A stretch of 64,000 nt of DNA from Deltaproteobacteria bacterium (GTDB lineage Bacteria; Myxococcota_A; Polyangia; Nannocystales; Nannocystaceae), in contig JADJEE010000001.1 of assembly GCA_016709225.1 (NCBI GenBank), forward strand, positions 620,001 through 684,000, read 5' to 3'. A program made the translations under genes and the position numbers. This document shows positions 16,533 to 23,931 of this stretch, in pieces. Each line of letters starts with the position of its first letter. Positions within the stretch are counted from its first letter, which is position 1. The notes below the pieces were generated by a model. The model searched no databases. It was not told the DNA's origin and saw nothing but the letters and a program-made list of their open reading frames with translations.

Positions 16533-16829
16533 ATGGCCACCGAACTGCTCCCCCGCGACGATGCCGAGGCCCTGGCCCGCGACGAGGAGCTGCCGGTGGT
16601 GGCCCGCATGGCGGTGGAGATCCGCTCCGACGGGGTGCGGACGGTGGCGCGGGGGGCCATGGTCGACGCCGCGACCGACACCGAGGTGGCGATCGAGCTG
16701 CGGGCCTCGAGCATGCTCGAGCTCGCGGGGCAGCTGACCGGCATCTTCGTGCGCGAGCTGGGCCGGCGCATGCGGGTGCTGCCGCGGTTGTTGCCGGCCC
16801 TCGATCGCCCGCGTCGCAAGCCACGCTGA
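16533..16829 (+). CDS. Small conserved-looking protein of unknown function
   Basis: 98 residues from the ATG at 16533, which has GAGAGGA about 9 bases upstream. Acidic N-terminal half, a probable long helix around ASSMLELAGQLTGIFVRELGRRM, and a basic tail (RPRRKPR). No signal peptide or membrane segment and no recognised domain. Codon third positions are strongly G/C, as in true genes here. It converges on the M28 peptidase gene with a 17-base gap. Moderately sure that it is real. Confidence 0.55.
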   Translation: MATELLPRDDAEALARDEELPVVARMAVEIRSDGVRTVARGAMVDAATDTEVAIELRASSMLELAGQLTGIFVRELGRRMRVLPRLLPALDRPRRKPR

Positions 16830-16846
16830 CGCGGGCACGCCGGCTC

Positions 16847-17902
16847 TCAGGGCGGTGTGATCGCGCGGGCGAACGCGAGGTTCACCAGCGTCGCGGTGGT
16901 GCGCGTGTACGCCGGCATGACGGTGTCGACGGTGTCGCTCGACTGGTGGTAGTGCGGCGTGGTGTCGCCCGAGACGTACTCCTCGGTGAGCCCGACCGCG
17001 GCGAAGCCCTGCGCGCGAAACGACACGTGATCGGTGAAGCCGGTGTCGGTCGGCGTGAGGCCCTCGATGGCCGGCAGCTCGTCGACCACGTCGTCGTAGA
17101 ACTCGAACAGCCCCGCGTCGGCGCGCTCGAGCTCGACGCGGCGATCGCCGTCTTGATCCCAGCCCATCTGATCGATGGTGTGCACCGCGATGACCGGCTC
17201 GCGATCGGCGACCAGCTTGGCCGCCATCGCGCCGCTGCCGACCAGGCCCAGCTCCTCCTCGTCGAAGGCGACGAACAACACGTCGTGGCTGCGGCACGGC
17301 AGCGTCGCGAGCTGTCGCGCGGCGGCGACGACGATCGCGACGCCGGTGGCGTTGTCGTTGGCACCGGGGCTGCCGGGCACGCTGTCGTAGTGGGCCCCGA
17401 GCACCCACGTGCCCTGCGACGCACCGGTCGCGGGCAAGCGCGCGATCACGTTGGTGCCGGAGCCGTACTCGTGCAGCTCGGTGTCGAGTCCGAGATCGAC
17501 GAAGCGCTGCTGCAGCCAGCCCGCCGCCAGCGCGCGGCGCTGCGGGTTGGCGCGATCGCCGAGCAGCACGCCGTCGATGGGCTGCACCCCGCCGAGGTGC
17601 TCGACCACGTCGACGATCTCGTCCTCGAGCCACGACGGATCGGGCGGCGGCGGCTCGCAGGCGGGCGCGCCGGTGCTGTCGTCGACGGCGGTGTCGTCGG
17701 TGCCGGCGGCGGTCGAGCTGCCGCCGTCGCTCGGGTCGCCGTGGCTGCTGGCCTCGAGCTCGGCGCCGACGGTGCTGCTGCCGTCGCTCGACGTCGTCGC
17801 CTCGGTGGTCCACGGCTGTGCGCCGCGGTCGTCGTCCGTCGCGGGGCAGGCCGCGCATGCCAGCGCCCACGCGAGCGCGGTTCGTGGGGCTGTGATGGAC
17901 AC
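16847..17902 (-). CDS. M28-family zinc metallopeptidase lipoprotein
   Basis: 351 residues from a GTG at 17902; a TTG further up (17923) is possible but adds residues before the signal peptide. Signal sequence ALAWALACAAC, then an acidic Ser/Thr/Gly linker to about residue 75. The M28 aminopeptidase-type domain has its co-catalytic zinc ligands: GAHYDSV (His, bridging region), GANDNATG (bridging Asp), FDEEELGLVGS (catalytic Glu and Glu ligand), IDQMGWD (Asp) and TPHYHQSSDT (last His). All are intact, so it should be an active, lipid-anchored exopeptidase acting outside the cell, consistent with a proteolytic or predatory lifestyle. Convergent with the small gene at 16533. Confidence 0.92.
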   Translation of the reverse strand: MSITAPRTALAWALACAACPATDDDRGAQPWTTEATTSSDGSSTVGAELEASSHGDPSDGGSSTAAGTDDTAVDDSTGAPACEPPPPDPSWLEDEIVDVVEHLGGVQPIDGVLLGDRANPQRRALAAGWLQQRFVDLGLDTELHEYGSGTNVIARLPATGASQGTWVLGAHYDSVPGSPGANDNATGVAIVVAAARQLATLPCRSHDVLFVAFDEEELGLVGSGAMAAKLVADREPVIAVHTIDQMGWDQDGDRRVELERADAGLFEFYDDVVDELPAIEGLTPTDTGFTDHVSFRAQGFAAVGLTEEYVSGDTTPHYHQSSDTVDTVMPAYTRTTATLVNLAFARAITPP

Positions 17903-17978
17903 CGGCGTCGGCGAGCGTAGCAAGACCTGCGCGCGCCCGGTTGCCGCCGCGCCGACGCCCCTGCTAGCGTCGCCGCCG

Positions 17979-19265
17979 GTGCGCGTCGCGGTGGTCGGCT
18001 TCGGCTGCAGGGTCTCGGCCTCGGAGGCCGAGGCGATGGCGGCACGCCTGCATCAACGCGGTCTGGCGCCTGCGGGCATCGACGATGCCGAGCTCGTGGT
18101 GGTGCACGGCTGTGCGATCACGGCGTCGGCCGAGGCAGATGCGCGCGCGCTGACGCGTCGGGTTGCGCGTCGCGGCGGCGCGCAGGTGATCGCGAGCGGC
18201 TGCTGGGCCCACGCCGATGGCGCCGCGATCGCGGCGATGCCGGGGGTGCTCGACGTGCTCGATGTGCGCGATGCCGACGCCGCGGTCACCCGCGTGCTCG
18301 CGCACGCCGGTCGCGAGCCGCTGGCGCCGGCGCCGGTGCAGCTGTCGCGACGGCCGCCCTTGGCGGTGTTGCCCCCGGTCGTCGACGCACGCGCGCGGGC
18401 GCTGCTCAAGGTCCAGGACGGCTGCGACTACGCATGCAGCTTCTGCATCGTGCCGCAGCTGCGCGGCCGCTCGCGGTCGTTGCCCTTCGGCGCGATCGCG
18501 GCCCACGTCGACGGCTTGGTCGCCGCCGGCGTGCCCGAGATCGTGATGACCGGCGTGCACCTGGGCACCTGGGGGCGCGACCTCGGCGAGCGCGGTGGCG
18601 TGGCCGGGTTGGTGCAGCGACTGCTGCCCCACCTGGGGGCGACGCGACTGCGGCTGTCGTCGATCGATCCCCACGAGCTCGACGATGCGCTCATCGATCT
18701 GCTCGCGCGCGAGCGCGGGCGGCTGTGTCGCCACCTGCACCTGCCGGTGCAGAGCTGCGACGATGGCGTGCTCGCGCGCATGCGACGGGCCCACCGCACG
18801 GGCGCGTTCGTCGAGCGGGTGCAGCGGGCGATCGATCGCGTACCCGGGCTCGCGATCGCGACCGACGTGATCGCAGGCCACCCGGGCGAAGACGACGACG
18901 CCTTCGCGCGCACCCACGACGTGTTGGCCGCGCTACCGCTGGCGGCGATGCACGTGTTCCCGTACTCGCCGCGGCCCGGTACCGCCGCCGCGTCGATGCC
19001 CGACGCGGTCCCCGCGAGCACGATCCGCGTCCGCGCGGCACAGCTGCGCGCGCTCTCGCAGCAGCAGCAGCGCCGCTTCCGTGCGGCCGCGATCGGCACC
19101 ACGCTCGACGTCGTCAGCCACCGTGCGCCCGATCGCGACGGCGCGCTGTGGGCGATGAGCGATCACGATCTGCGCGTGCGGCTGCCGGGCGATTGCGACG
19201 CCTTCGGGCAGCGACTGCGCGCGCGCCTGCACGACGACGGCGAGGCCGCCAGCCTGGTCCCCTAG
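17979..19265 (+). CDS. mtaB: MtaB-type tRNA ms2t6A37 methylthiotransferase (radical SAM)
   Basis: 428 residues from GTG 17979, which puts the family N-terminus (VRVAVVGFGCRVSASEAEAM) at residue 1. N-terminal UPF0004 domain with three Cys (GCRVS, HGCAITASAEADA, SGCWAH) for the auxiliary 4Fe-4S cluster; radical SAM domain with CDYACSFC near residue 150; C-terminal TRAM-like part. MtaB/MiaB-family enzymes add a methylthio group to t6A at tRNA position 37; the CxV(N/S)..E.E.M pattern fits MtaB better than MiaB or RimO. A TAGCGT box lies 8 bases before the start and no Shine-Dalgarno is seen. The next gene begins immediately after the stop (TAGATG). Confidence 0.88.
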   Translation: MRVAVVGFGCRVSASEAEAMAARLHQRGLAPAGIDDAELVVVHGCAITASAEADARALTRRVARRGGAQVIASGCWAHADGAAIAAMPGVLDVLDVRDADAAVTRVLAHAGREPLAPAPVQLSRRPPLAVLPPVVDARARALLKVQDGCDYACSFCIVPQLRGRSRSLPFGAIAAHVDGLVAAGVPEIVMTGVHLGTWGRDLGERGGVAGLVQRLLPHLGATRLRLSSIDPHELDDALIDLLARERGRLCRHLHLPVQSCDDGVLARMRRAHRTGAFVERVQRAIDRVPGLAIATDVIAGHPGEDDDAFARTHDVLAALPLAAMHVFPYSPRPGTAAASMPDAVPASTIRVRAAQLRALSQQQQRRFRAAAIGTTLDVVSHRAPDRDGALWAMSDHDLRVRLPGDCDAFGQRLRARLHDDGEAASLVP

Positions 19266-20651
19266 ATGGCGCGACGTGGTGCGAGCGAGTCGTCGGCGGT
19301 GCAGCCCGCCGGGCGCGAGGGCTTCGGCTTCGCCTTCCCCGGTCGTGCACAGGCCGAGGCGGCCGCGGTGGCGCCACCGCGCGGCCGCTTGGTCGGCGAC
19401 ACCCGACGCACCGCCGCCGCGGTGACGCTGGTGGAGGGCGACAACCTCGACGCGCTCGCGCTGCTCGAGCCGCGCTACCGCGGTCGCATCGACGCGATCT
19501 ACATCGACCCGCCCTACAACCGCGGCCGCGACTTCGTGTACCGGGGCATCTACGCTGAAGGCGTGCGCAGCTTCGCGGCCACCCGGGGGCCGATGGCGCG
19601 GCAGCACGAGGCCCGCCGCAGCGCGCCGTGGATGGCGATGATGCTGCCGCGGCTGCTGCGGGCGCGTGCGCTGCTGGCCCCGCACGGGGTGATCTTCGCG
19701 AGCATCGACGACGCCGAGGTCCATCACCTGCGGGTGCTGCTCGACGAGGTCTTCGGTCGCGAGCGCTTCGTCGCGCAGATCGTGGTGGTCAGCAACCGCG
19801 GCGGCCGCGACTATCTGCCGGTCGCGGTCACCCACGAGTACGTGCTGTGCTACGCCGCCGGCGACGCACCGCGGGTGCACGAGCTGCCGCGCGAGGTCAC
19901 GCTGCCGCACGACGATGGTCGCGGCGCCTACGAGCTCCGAGAGCTGCGCAACCGCAACCCTCGCTTCACGCCGGCCAACCGACCCAACCTCTTCTACCCG
20001 GTGTGGGTCGACACCTCGCGGGTCGACGCGTTCGAGTGCCACCCGACTGCGCTCGAGCCGCGCCGCGGCTGGCTCGAGGTGTGGCCGCGCAACCGCGAGG
20101 GCGCCGACAGCGTGTGGCGGTGGGGGCAGCCCAAGCTGCGCGCCGCGATCGTGCCGGGCGACGCGGCTGGCAGCGAGGTCGTCGCGCGGCGGCGTCGCGA
20201 CGGCGGCTGCAACATCTACGAGAAGCACCGCAAGCAGACCACCAAGGCCCGCGCGCTGTGGGACGACCCCGCGCTGCGCTCGGAGCAGGGCAGCATCGAG
20301 CTGCGCAAGGAGCTCGGCGCGGCGCTGTTCGATCACCCCAAGCCCATCGAGCTGGTGCGACGCTGCGTCGAGCTCGGCTGCGGCAAGGATGGCATCGTGC
20401 TCGACTTCTTCGCCGGCTCCGGCACCACCGCGCTGGCGGTCGCCGAGCAGAACCGCCGCGACGGCGGCCGGCGCAAGTGCGTGCTCGTGCAGTGGCCCGA
20501 GCCGACGCCGACGAGCTCGGCCGCCGCCAAGGCCGGCTTGACGGATGTCGCCGCGATCGCGCGCGCACGTCTGCACGCGGCCTTCGGCGCGCGCGCGGTC
20601 GCGTCGCTGCGGGTCGAAGCCGACGACGACGCTCGAGTGCGAGGTGCGTGA
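19266..20651 (+). CDS. DNA methyltransferase, DPPYN (type III Mod-like, orphan)
   Basis: 461 residues. Motif IV is AIYIDPPYNRGRDFVY near residue 80 and motif I is DFFAGSGTTALAVAEQ near residue 385, giving the beta-class order (catalytic motif first, SAM motif last) of N6-adenine or N4-cytosine methyltransferases such as type III Mod subunits. The middle (about 150-330) holds a target-recognition-like region with NIYEKHRKQTTKAR. No Res helicase/nuclease gene is adjacent; the next gene, 7 bases away on the opposite strand, is hipA. It starts directly at the stop of mtaB, so it may ride on that transcript. Likely a solitary regulatory or protective methylase. Confidence 0.88.
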   Translation: MARRGASESSAVQPAGREGFGFAFPGRAQAEAAAVAPPRGRLVGDTRRTAAAVTLVEGDNLDALALLEPRYRGRIDAIYIDPPYNRGRDFVYRGIYAEGVRSFAATRGPMARQHEARRSAPWMAMMLPRLLRARALLAPHGVIFASIDDAEVHHLRVLLDEVFGRERFVAQIVVVSNRGGRDYLPVAVTHEYVLCYAAGDAPRVHELPREVTLPHDDGRGAYELRELRNRNPRFTPANRPNLFYPVWVDTSRVDAFECHPTALEPRRGWLEVWPRNREGADSVWRWGQPKLRAAIVPGDAAGSEVVARRRRDGGCNIYEKHRKQTTKARALWDDPALRSEQGSIELRKELGAALFDHPKPIELVRRCVELGCGKDGIVLDFFAGSGTTALAVAEQNRRDGGRRKCVLVQWPEPTPTSSAAAKAGLTDVAAIARARLHAAFGARAVASLRVEADDDARVRGA

Positions 20652-20658
20652 GCGAGCG

Positions 20659-21930
20659 TCACGGGCCGCGTGCGCGCAGCCCTCGACGGGTTGCGCGGAT
20701 GCCCTTGTCGATCGCGCGTCGCACCGGCACGAGTTCATCGTCGCGGCCGAGCACCTCCGCGAGCTCTCCGATCGCGGGCGCGAGCGCCTGCGCGATGGCG
20801 TCCGTGACCTCCTCGACGACCGCCACGAGGTATCTCGCTTTGACGCCCAGGGTCCTCGCCTCGTCGTGCCATGCGACGGCGGGAAGGTTGCCGGCGTCGG
20901 CGCGGCCACCAATCGTCATCGCCAGGCGGGCGGAGAGGCGGCCATACGCCGTCGTGCACACGAGGTCGTAGAAGGGTGCGAGTCGCCAGTGGCCGGTGTC
21001 GTCCCGCAGCAGCGACAGGTTCTTCGCGTGGTTGTCGCGGTTGCCGACCACCGCGCAGAACGCCAGCCAGCGCAGCAGCGACCGCGAGTCGGGCAGCGGG
21101 GTCGCGCTGACCTCGCGCACCAACTCGAGGCAGCGGTGGAACGTCGGGCCGCCCTCGGCCTCGTACTTGCGCCGGCGGTCGAGGCCGAGCGCCTGCGCGA
21201 AATCCTCTTGGTGGCGGCGCCGGGTCGGTGGACCGACGCTGCGATCGAAGCGCGCGACGAGCAGCAGCGGCGCGCCGTGGCGTGTCCACAGCCTCGCGTC
21301 GGCCGTCGGTAGCCCGACGCGGCGAGCCAAGCTGAGCACGAGCGCCTCGTTCTGCGGTAGCGCGGCGAAGTCCCGGTGCGGGAACTTGAGCAGATGCGTC
21401 GACGGTGAGCCTTGCCCGGGCAGCAGCAGCTTGTCGCCGTCCACGCGCACGCCGAGCTTGTCCTGCGCGCCCGCGAGCGACAGCCGCAGCGCGACTCCGA
21501 CCGCGCCGGCGTAGGCGCCCGAGCCCGCCCAGCGCTCGAGGTCCGCGTCGCGCAGGCGACGATCGGGCTGCGGCGTTGCAGGCTCGCGCTCCTCCTCCAC
21601 GATGCGCAGCGCCCCGGCGCACTCGTGCCCAATCGCGCGCAGCAGCGCGAAGTCGTTGTCTTCGCTGATGCCGAGCCGACGACACACGGCCGTGCGGATT
21701 GCACCCTCGGGCAGGAGGTTGCCGAAGAACCGCTCGGCTTCGACCCCGAAGGGATCGGCGCGCAGGGGCAGGGAGTGACTGATCGCGAAGCGCGTCGGCG
21801 ACGACAGCCACGTGGCCGCGTACGCGAATTCGATGCGATGATTCGATGGACTCGATGGGCTCGATCGGTCCGATACGTCCGACAGCACGCCGATCGACGC
21901 CTCGTCGGTGAGGACGTGCAGCGCGTTCAT
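20659..21930 (-). CDS. hipA: HipA-family Ser/Thr kinase toxin
   Basis: 423 residues from the ATG at 21930, inside the stop of hipB (ATGA). N-terminal HipA couple domain, then the kinase: SLAGAQDKLGV (151-161), catalytic loop VVGNRDNHAKNLSLL with Asp299 and Asn304, and APFYDLV with the Mg-binding Asp322. HipA toxins phosphorylate aminoacyl-tRNA synthetases (GltX in E. coli) and are held by HipB. All catalytic residues are intact. An odd feature is a Ser/Pro/Asp-rich insert at residues 17-30 encoded by a 9-bp tandem repeat. The gene is convergent with, and only 7 bases from, the orphan DNA methyltransferase. Confidence 0.93.
   Translation of the reverse strand: MNALHVLTDEASIGVLSDVSDRSSPSSPSNHRIEFAYAATWLSSPTRFAISHSLPLRADPFGVEAERFFGNLLPEGAIRTAVCRRLGISEDNDFALLRAIGHECAGALRIVEEEREPATPQPDRRLRDADLERWAGSGAYAGAVGVALRLSLAGAQDKLGVRVDGDKLLLPGQGSPSTHLLKFPHRDFAALPQNEALVLSLARRVGLPTADARLWTRHGAPLLLVARFDRSVGPPTRRRHQEDFAQALGLDRRRKYEAEGGPTFHRCLELVREVSATPLPDSRSLLRWLAFCAVVGNRDNHAKNLSLLRDDTGHWRLAPFYDLVCTTAYGRLSARLAMTIGGRADAGNLPAVAWHDEARTLGVKARYLVAVVEEVTDAIAQALAPAIGELAEVLGRDDELVPVRRAIDKGIRATRRGLRARGP
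21841..21875. repeat. 9-bp tandem repeat within hipA 5' end
   Basis: Successive nonamers attcgatgg, actcgatgg, gctcgatcg, gtccgatac and a partial gtccgac, i.e. a degenerating TCGATGG-type 9-mer. It encodes the Ser/Asp/Pro insert near residue 20 of HipA and keeps frame. Similar in period and sequence to the repeat at 4774. Confidence 0.65.
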
Positions 21931-22157
21931 TTCGGCGCCTCGCGATCGCGGACCTCGAGAAGCAGCCCGAGGCGCTCGAGGACTCGGAGCGCCTTGCCCA
22001 GCTCGAGCGTCGGCTTGCCGCGCTCGAGCTCCACGATGAAGCGCGGTCCGACGTCCGCGAGCGCGGCGAGCTCGACCTGCGTGGCGCCGAGGCGCTTGCG
22101 GTGGGCACGGACCAGCCCGCCCAGCTCGGCGGGCGTGCGAACTGCGGAGCTCGGCAT
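21927..22157 (-). CDS. hipB: HipB-like XRE-family antitoxin
   Basis: 76 residues forming one XRE helix-turn-helix: LGGLVRAHRKRLGATQVELA, then ALADVGPRFIVELERGKPT with the recognition helix, then a leucine-rich dimerisation tail ending KALRVLERLGLLLEV. This is the typical HipB length and layout. It neutralises HipA and represses the operon. The ATG at 22157 is 7 bases from the nearest operator-like palindrome (22164-22175), so binding there would block transcription or initiation. Its stop overlaps the hipA start by 4 bases. Confidence 0.92.
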   Translation of the reverse strand: MPSSAVRTPAELGGLVRAHRKRLGATQVELAALADVGPRFIVELERGKPTLELGKALRVLERLGLLLEVRDREAPK

Positions 22158-22163
22158 CGAAAA

Positions 22164-22175
22164 TCCCGAACGGGA
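22164..22175. promoter_or_regulatory. HipB operator-like site 1 (TCCCGaaCGGGA)
   Basis: Five-base inverted arms TCCCG/CGGGA around AA, followed by AGA. Centre at 22169.5, just upstream of the hipB start. Confidence 0.7.
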
Positions 22176-22213
22176 AGATACCTTCCGCTCTGCGGGGAGA
22201 CAACCGAGAAAGT

Positions 22214-22225
22214 TACCGAGCGGGA
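22214..22225. promoter_or_regulatory. HipB operator-like site 2 (taCCGagCGGga)
   Basis: Degenerate copy: CCG/CGG arms around AG, with the right half CGGGAAGA identical to sites 1 and 3. Centre at 22219.5, exactly 50 bp from site 1. Confidence 0.6.
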
Positions 22226-22263
22226 AGAAGATGCCGCCGGTCGCAGGGCCCGTCGCAAGGTAG

Positions 22264-22275
22264 TCCCGTACGGGA
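22264..22275. promoter_or_regulatory. HipB operator-like site 3 (TCCCGTACGGGA)
   Basis: Perfect 12-bp palindrome followed by AGA. Centre at 22269.5, exactly 50 bp from site 2. Lies between hipBA and the rightward gene at 22451. Confidence 0.7.
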
Positions 22276-22450
22276 AGACTCGCGAGCGCTCGCGGCTCGA
22301 GCGGCGCTTCGCAGCCTGTTCGTCAGGCACCGCGCCGCCCCCTTGCATGCGGTCCATGGGCTGCCGATCGCGGCACGGCGACCAGCTTCGCAACCCCGCG
22401 ACATCACGCGTGCGCGACCGCGGTCCCGTGCTTGCTGTGCAGCCAACACG

Positions 22451-23884
22451 ATGCGTCGCGCACCCTCGGCCCACACCCACGTTCCTCCTGCAGCCTCCTT
22501 GCTCGTCGCGCTCTCGCTGGCGCTGGCGTGTGGCGCCGATGATCCCCAGGCCGGTGCTGCCGAGGCCGGCGCCAGCGAGGGTGGTGACACCGAGGCCGGC
22601 AGCGAGGGCGGCAGCGCCGATGGGAGCACGGCCGGCAGCGACGGGGCACCCGCGAGCACCTCGGGGGGCACCGAGGCGTCGGTGGTCTACTGGCGCGACG
22701 TCAAGCCGATCCTCGACGCGCGCTGTGGTGCCTGCCACTCCGATGATGGTGTCGCGCCGTTCTCCCTCACCAGCTATCAAGACGCGGCGGTCTACGCCGA
22801 GACGCTGCCGTCGGCGCTGCTTGCCGGCCTGATGCCGCCGTGGCCCGCCGACGGCGACTGCAACGACTACCTCTACGATCCGAGCCTCGACGACGCGCAG
22901 ATCCAGACCATCGTCGACTGGGTCGACCAGGGCGCCGCCGAGGGCGATCCGAACGACGTCGGCGCGCCGCTGCCTGTCACCACCGCGACGCTGCCCGAGG
23001 TCGACTTCACGGTCGCGATGGCCGAGCCGCACACGCCCGCGCCACCGATGGGCGGGCTCGACGAGCACCGCTGCTTCCTGGTCGACTGGCCCGCGACCAG
23101 CGACGTCTACGTCACCGGCTACGAGGTGCTGCCGGGCAACCGCAAGGTCGTGCACCACCTGGTCGCGCGCATGGTCGACCCCGCGGACGTCGCGGACTTC
23201 GAGGCCCAGGACGCCGACGAGGCCGGCGACGGCTGGACCTGTGGCAGCGGCACCGGCATGGCCGGCGGCGGCGGGGCGCTGCTGGGCGTGTGGGTGCCGG
23301 GTGCGGGCGCGTCGGTGCTACCGGAGGGCACCGGCATGCTCGTGCCGACCGGATCGAAGCTGCTGCTGAACATGCACTACAACACCGTGATGGGCGACAC
23401 TTCGCCCGATCAGACCGCGGTCGCGTTCGACGTCGAAGACAGCGTCGAGCGCGTCGGCGTCTCGCAGTTCGTCGCCGATCCGACGTGGCCGGTCGGCGAC
23501 AACATGCTGATCCCCGCCGGCGATGCCGCCAGCGAGCACGTCTTCGATCGCGCCCTGCCGAGTTCGTTCGACGTGCACGCGATCGGCCTGCACATGCACA
23601 CCCTCGGCACCGAGATCAGTCTCGCGGTCGATCACCAGGACGGCAGCCGCAGCTGCGGCGTCGACATCCCGCGGTGGGACTTCGGCTGGCAGCTGGGCTA
23701 TCGGCTGGCCGCGCCGATCCACGTCGAAGCGGGCGACCACGTGGTGCTGCGCTGCAACTTCGACAACTCGCCCGCCAACCAGGCCGTGGTCGACGGCGTG
23801 CCGCGCACGCCGGTCGACGTCACCTGGGGCGAGGACACCTACGACGAGATGTGCCTCGGCTTCGTGTACATCACCCCGGGCTGA
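22451..23884 (+). CDS. Heme c plus copper type II monooxygenase-like lipoprotein
   Basis: 477 residues from the ATG at 22451. Signal peptide with lipobox (ALSLALACG) and an acidic Gly/Ser linker to about residue 80. A cytochrome c-like segment has one CxxCH (RCGACHSDDG) with downstream Met-Pro-Pro (LMPPWP) that could give the axial ligand. From about residue 180 comes a domain like the copper type II ascorbate-dependent monooxygenases (PHM/DBH): RKVVHHLVARM, LLLNMHYN and GLHMHTLGTEIS supply His and Met ligands. Such heme-plus-PHM lipoproteins recur in Myxococcota with unknown substrate. No partner redox gene is adjacent. It is divergent from hipBA and convergent with the gene at 23932. Confidence 0.85.
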   Translation: MRRAPSAHTHVPPAASLLVALSLALACGADDPQAGAAEAGASEGGDTEAGSEGGSADGSTAGSDGAPASTSGGTEASVVYWRDVKPILDARCGACHSDDGVAPFSLTSYQDAAVYAETLPSALLAGLMPPWPADGDCNDYLYDPSLDDAQIQTIVDWVDQGAAEGDPNDVGAPLPVTTATLPEVDFTVAMAEPHTPAPPMGGLDEHRCFLVDWPATSDVYVTGYEVLPGNRKVVHHLVARMVDPADVADFEAQDADEAGDGWTCGSGTGMAGGGGALLGVWVPGAGASVLPEGTGMLVPTGSKLLLNMHYNTVMGDTSPDQTAVAFDVEDSVERVGVSQFVADPTWPVGDNMLIPAGDAASEHVFDRALPSSFDVHAIGLHMHTLGTEISLAVDHQDGSRSCGVDIPRWDFGWQLGYRLAAPIHVEAGDHVVLRCNFDNSPANQAVVDGVPRTPVDVTWGEDTYDEMCLGFVYITPG

Positions 23885-23931
23885 CGCCCGCGCATCGGCA
23901 GGGCTGACGCCCACCGCTTTGGCGGCGGCGA

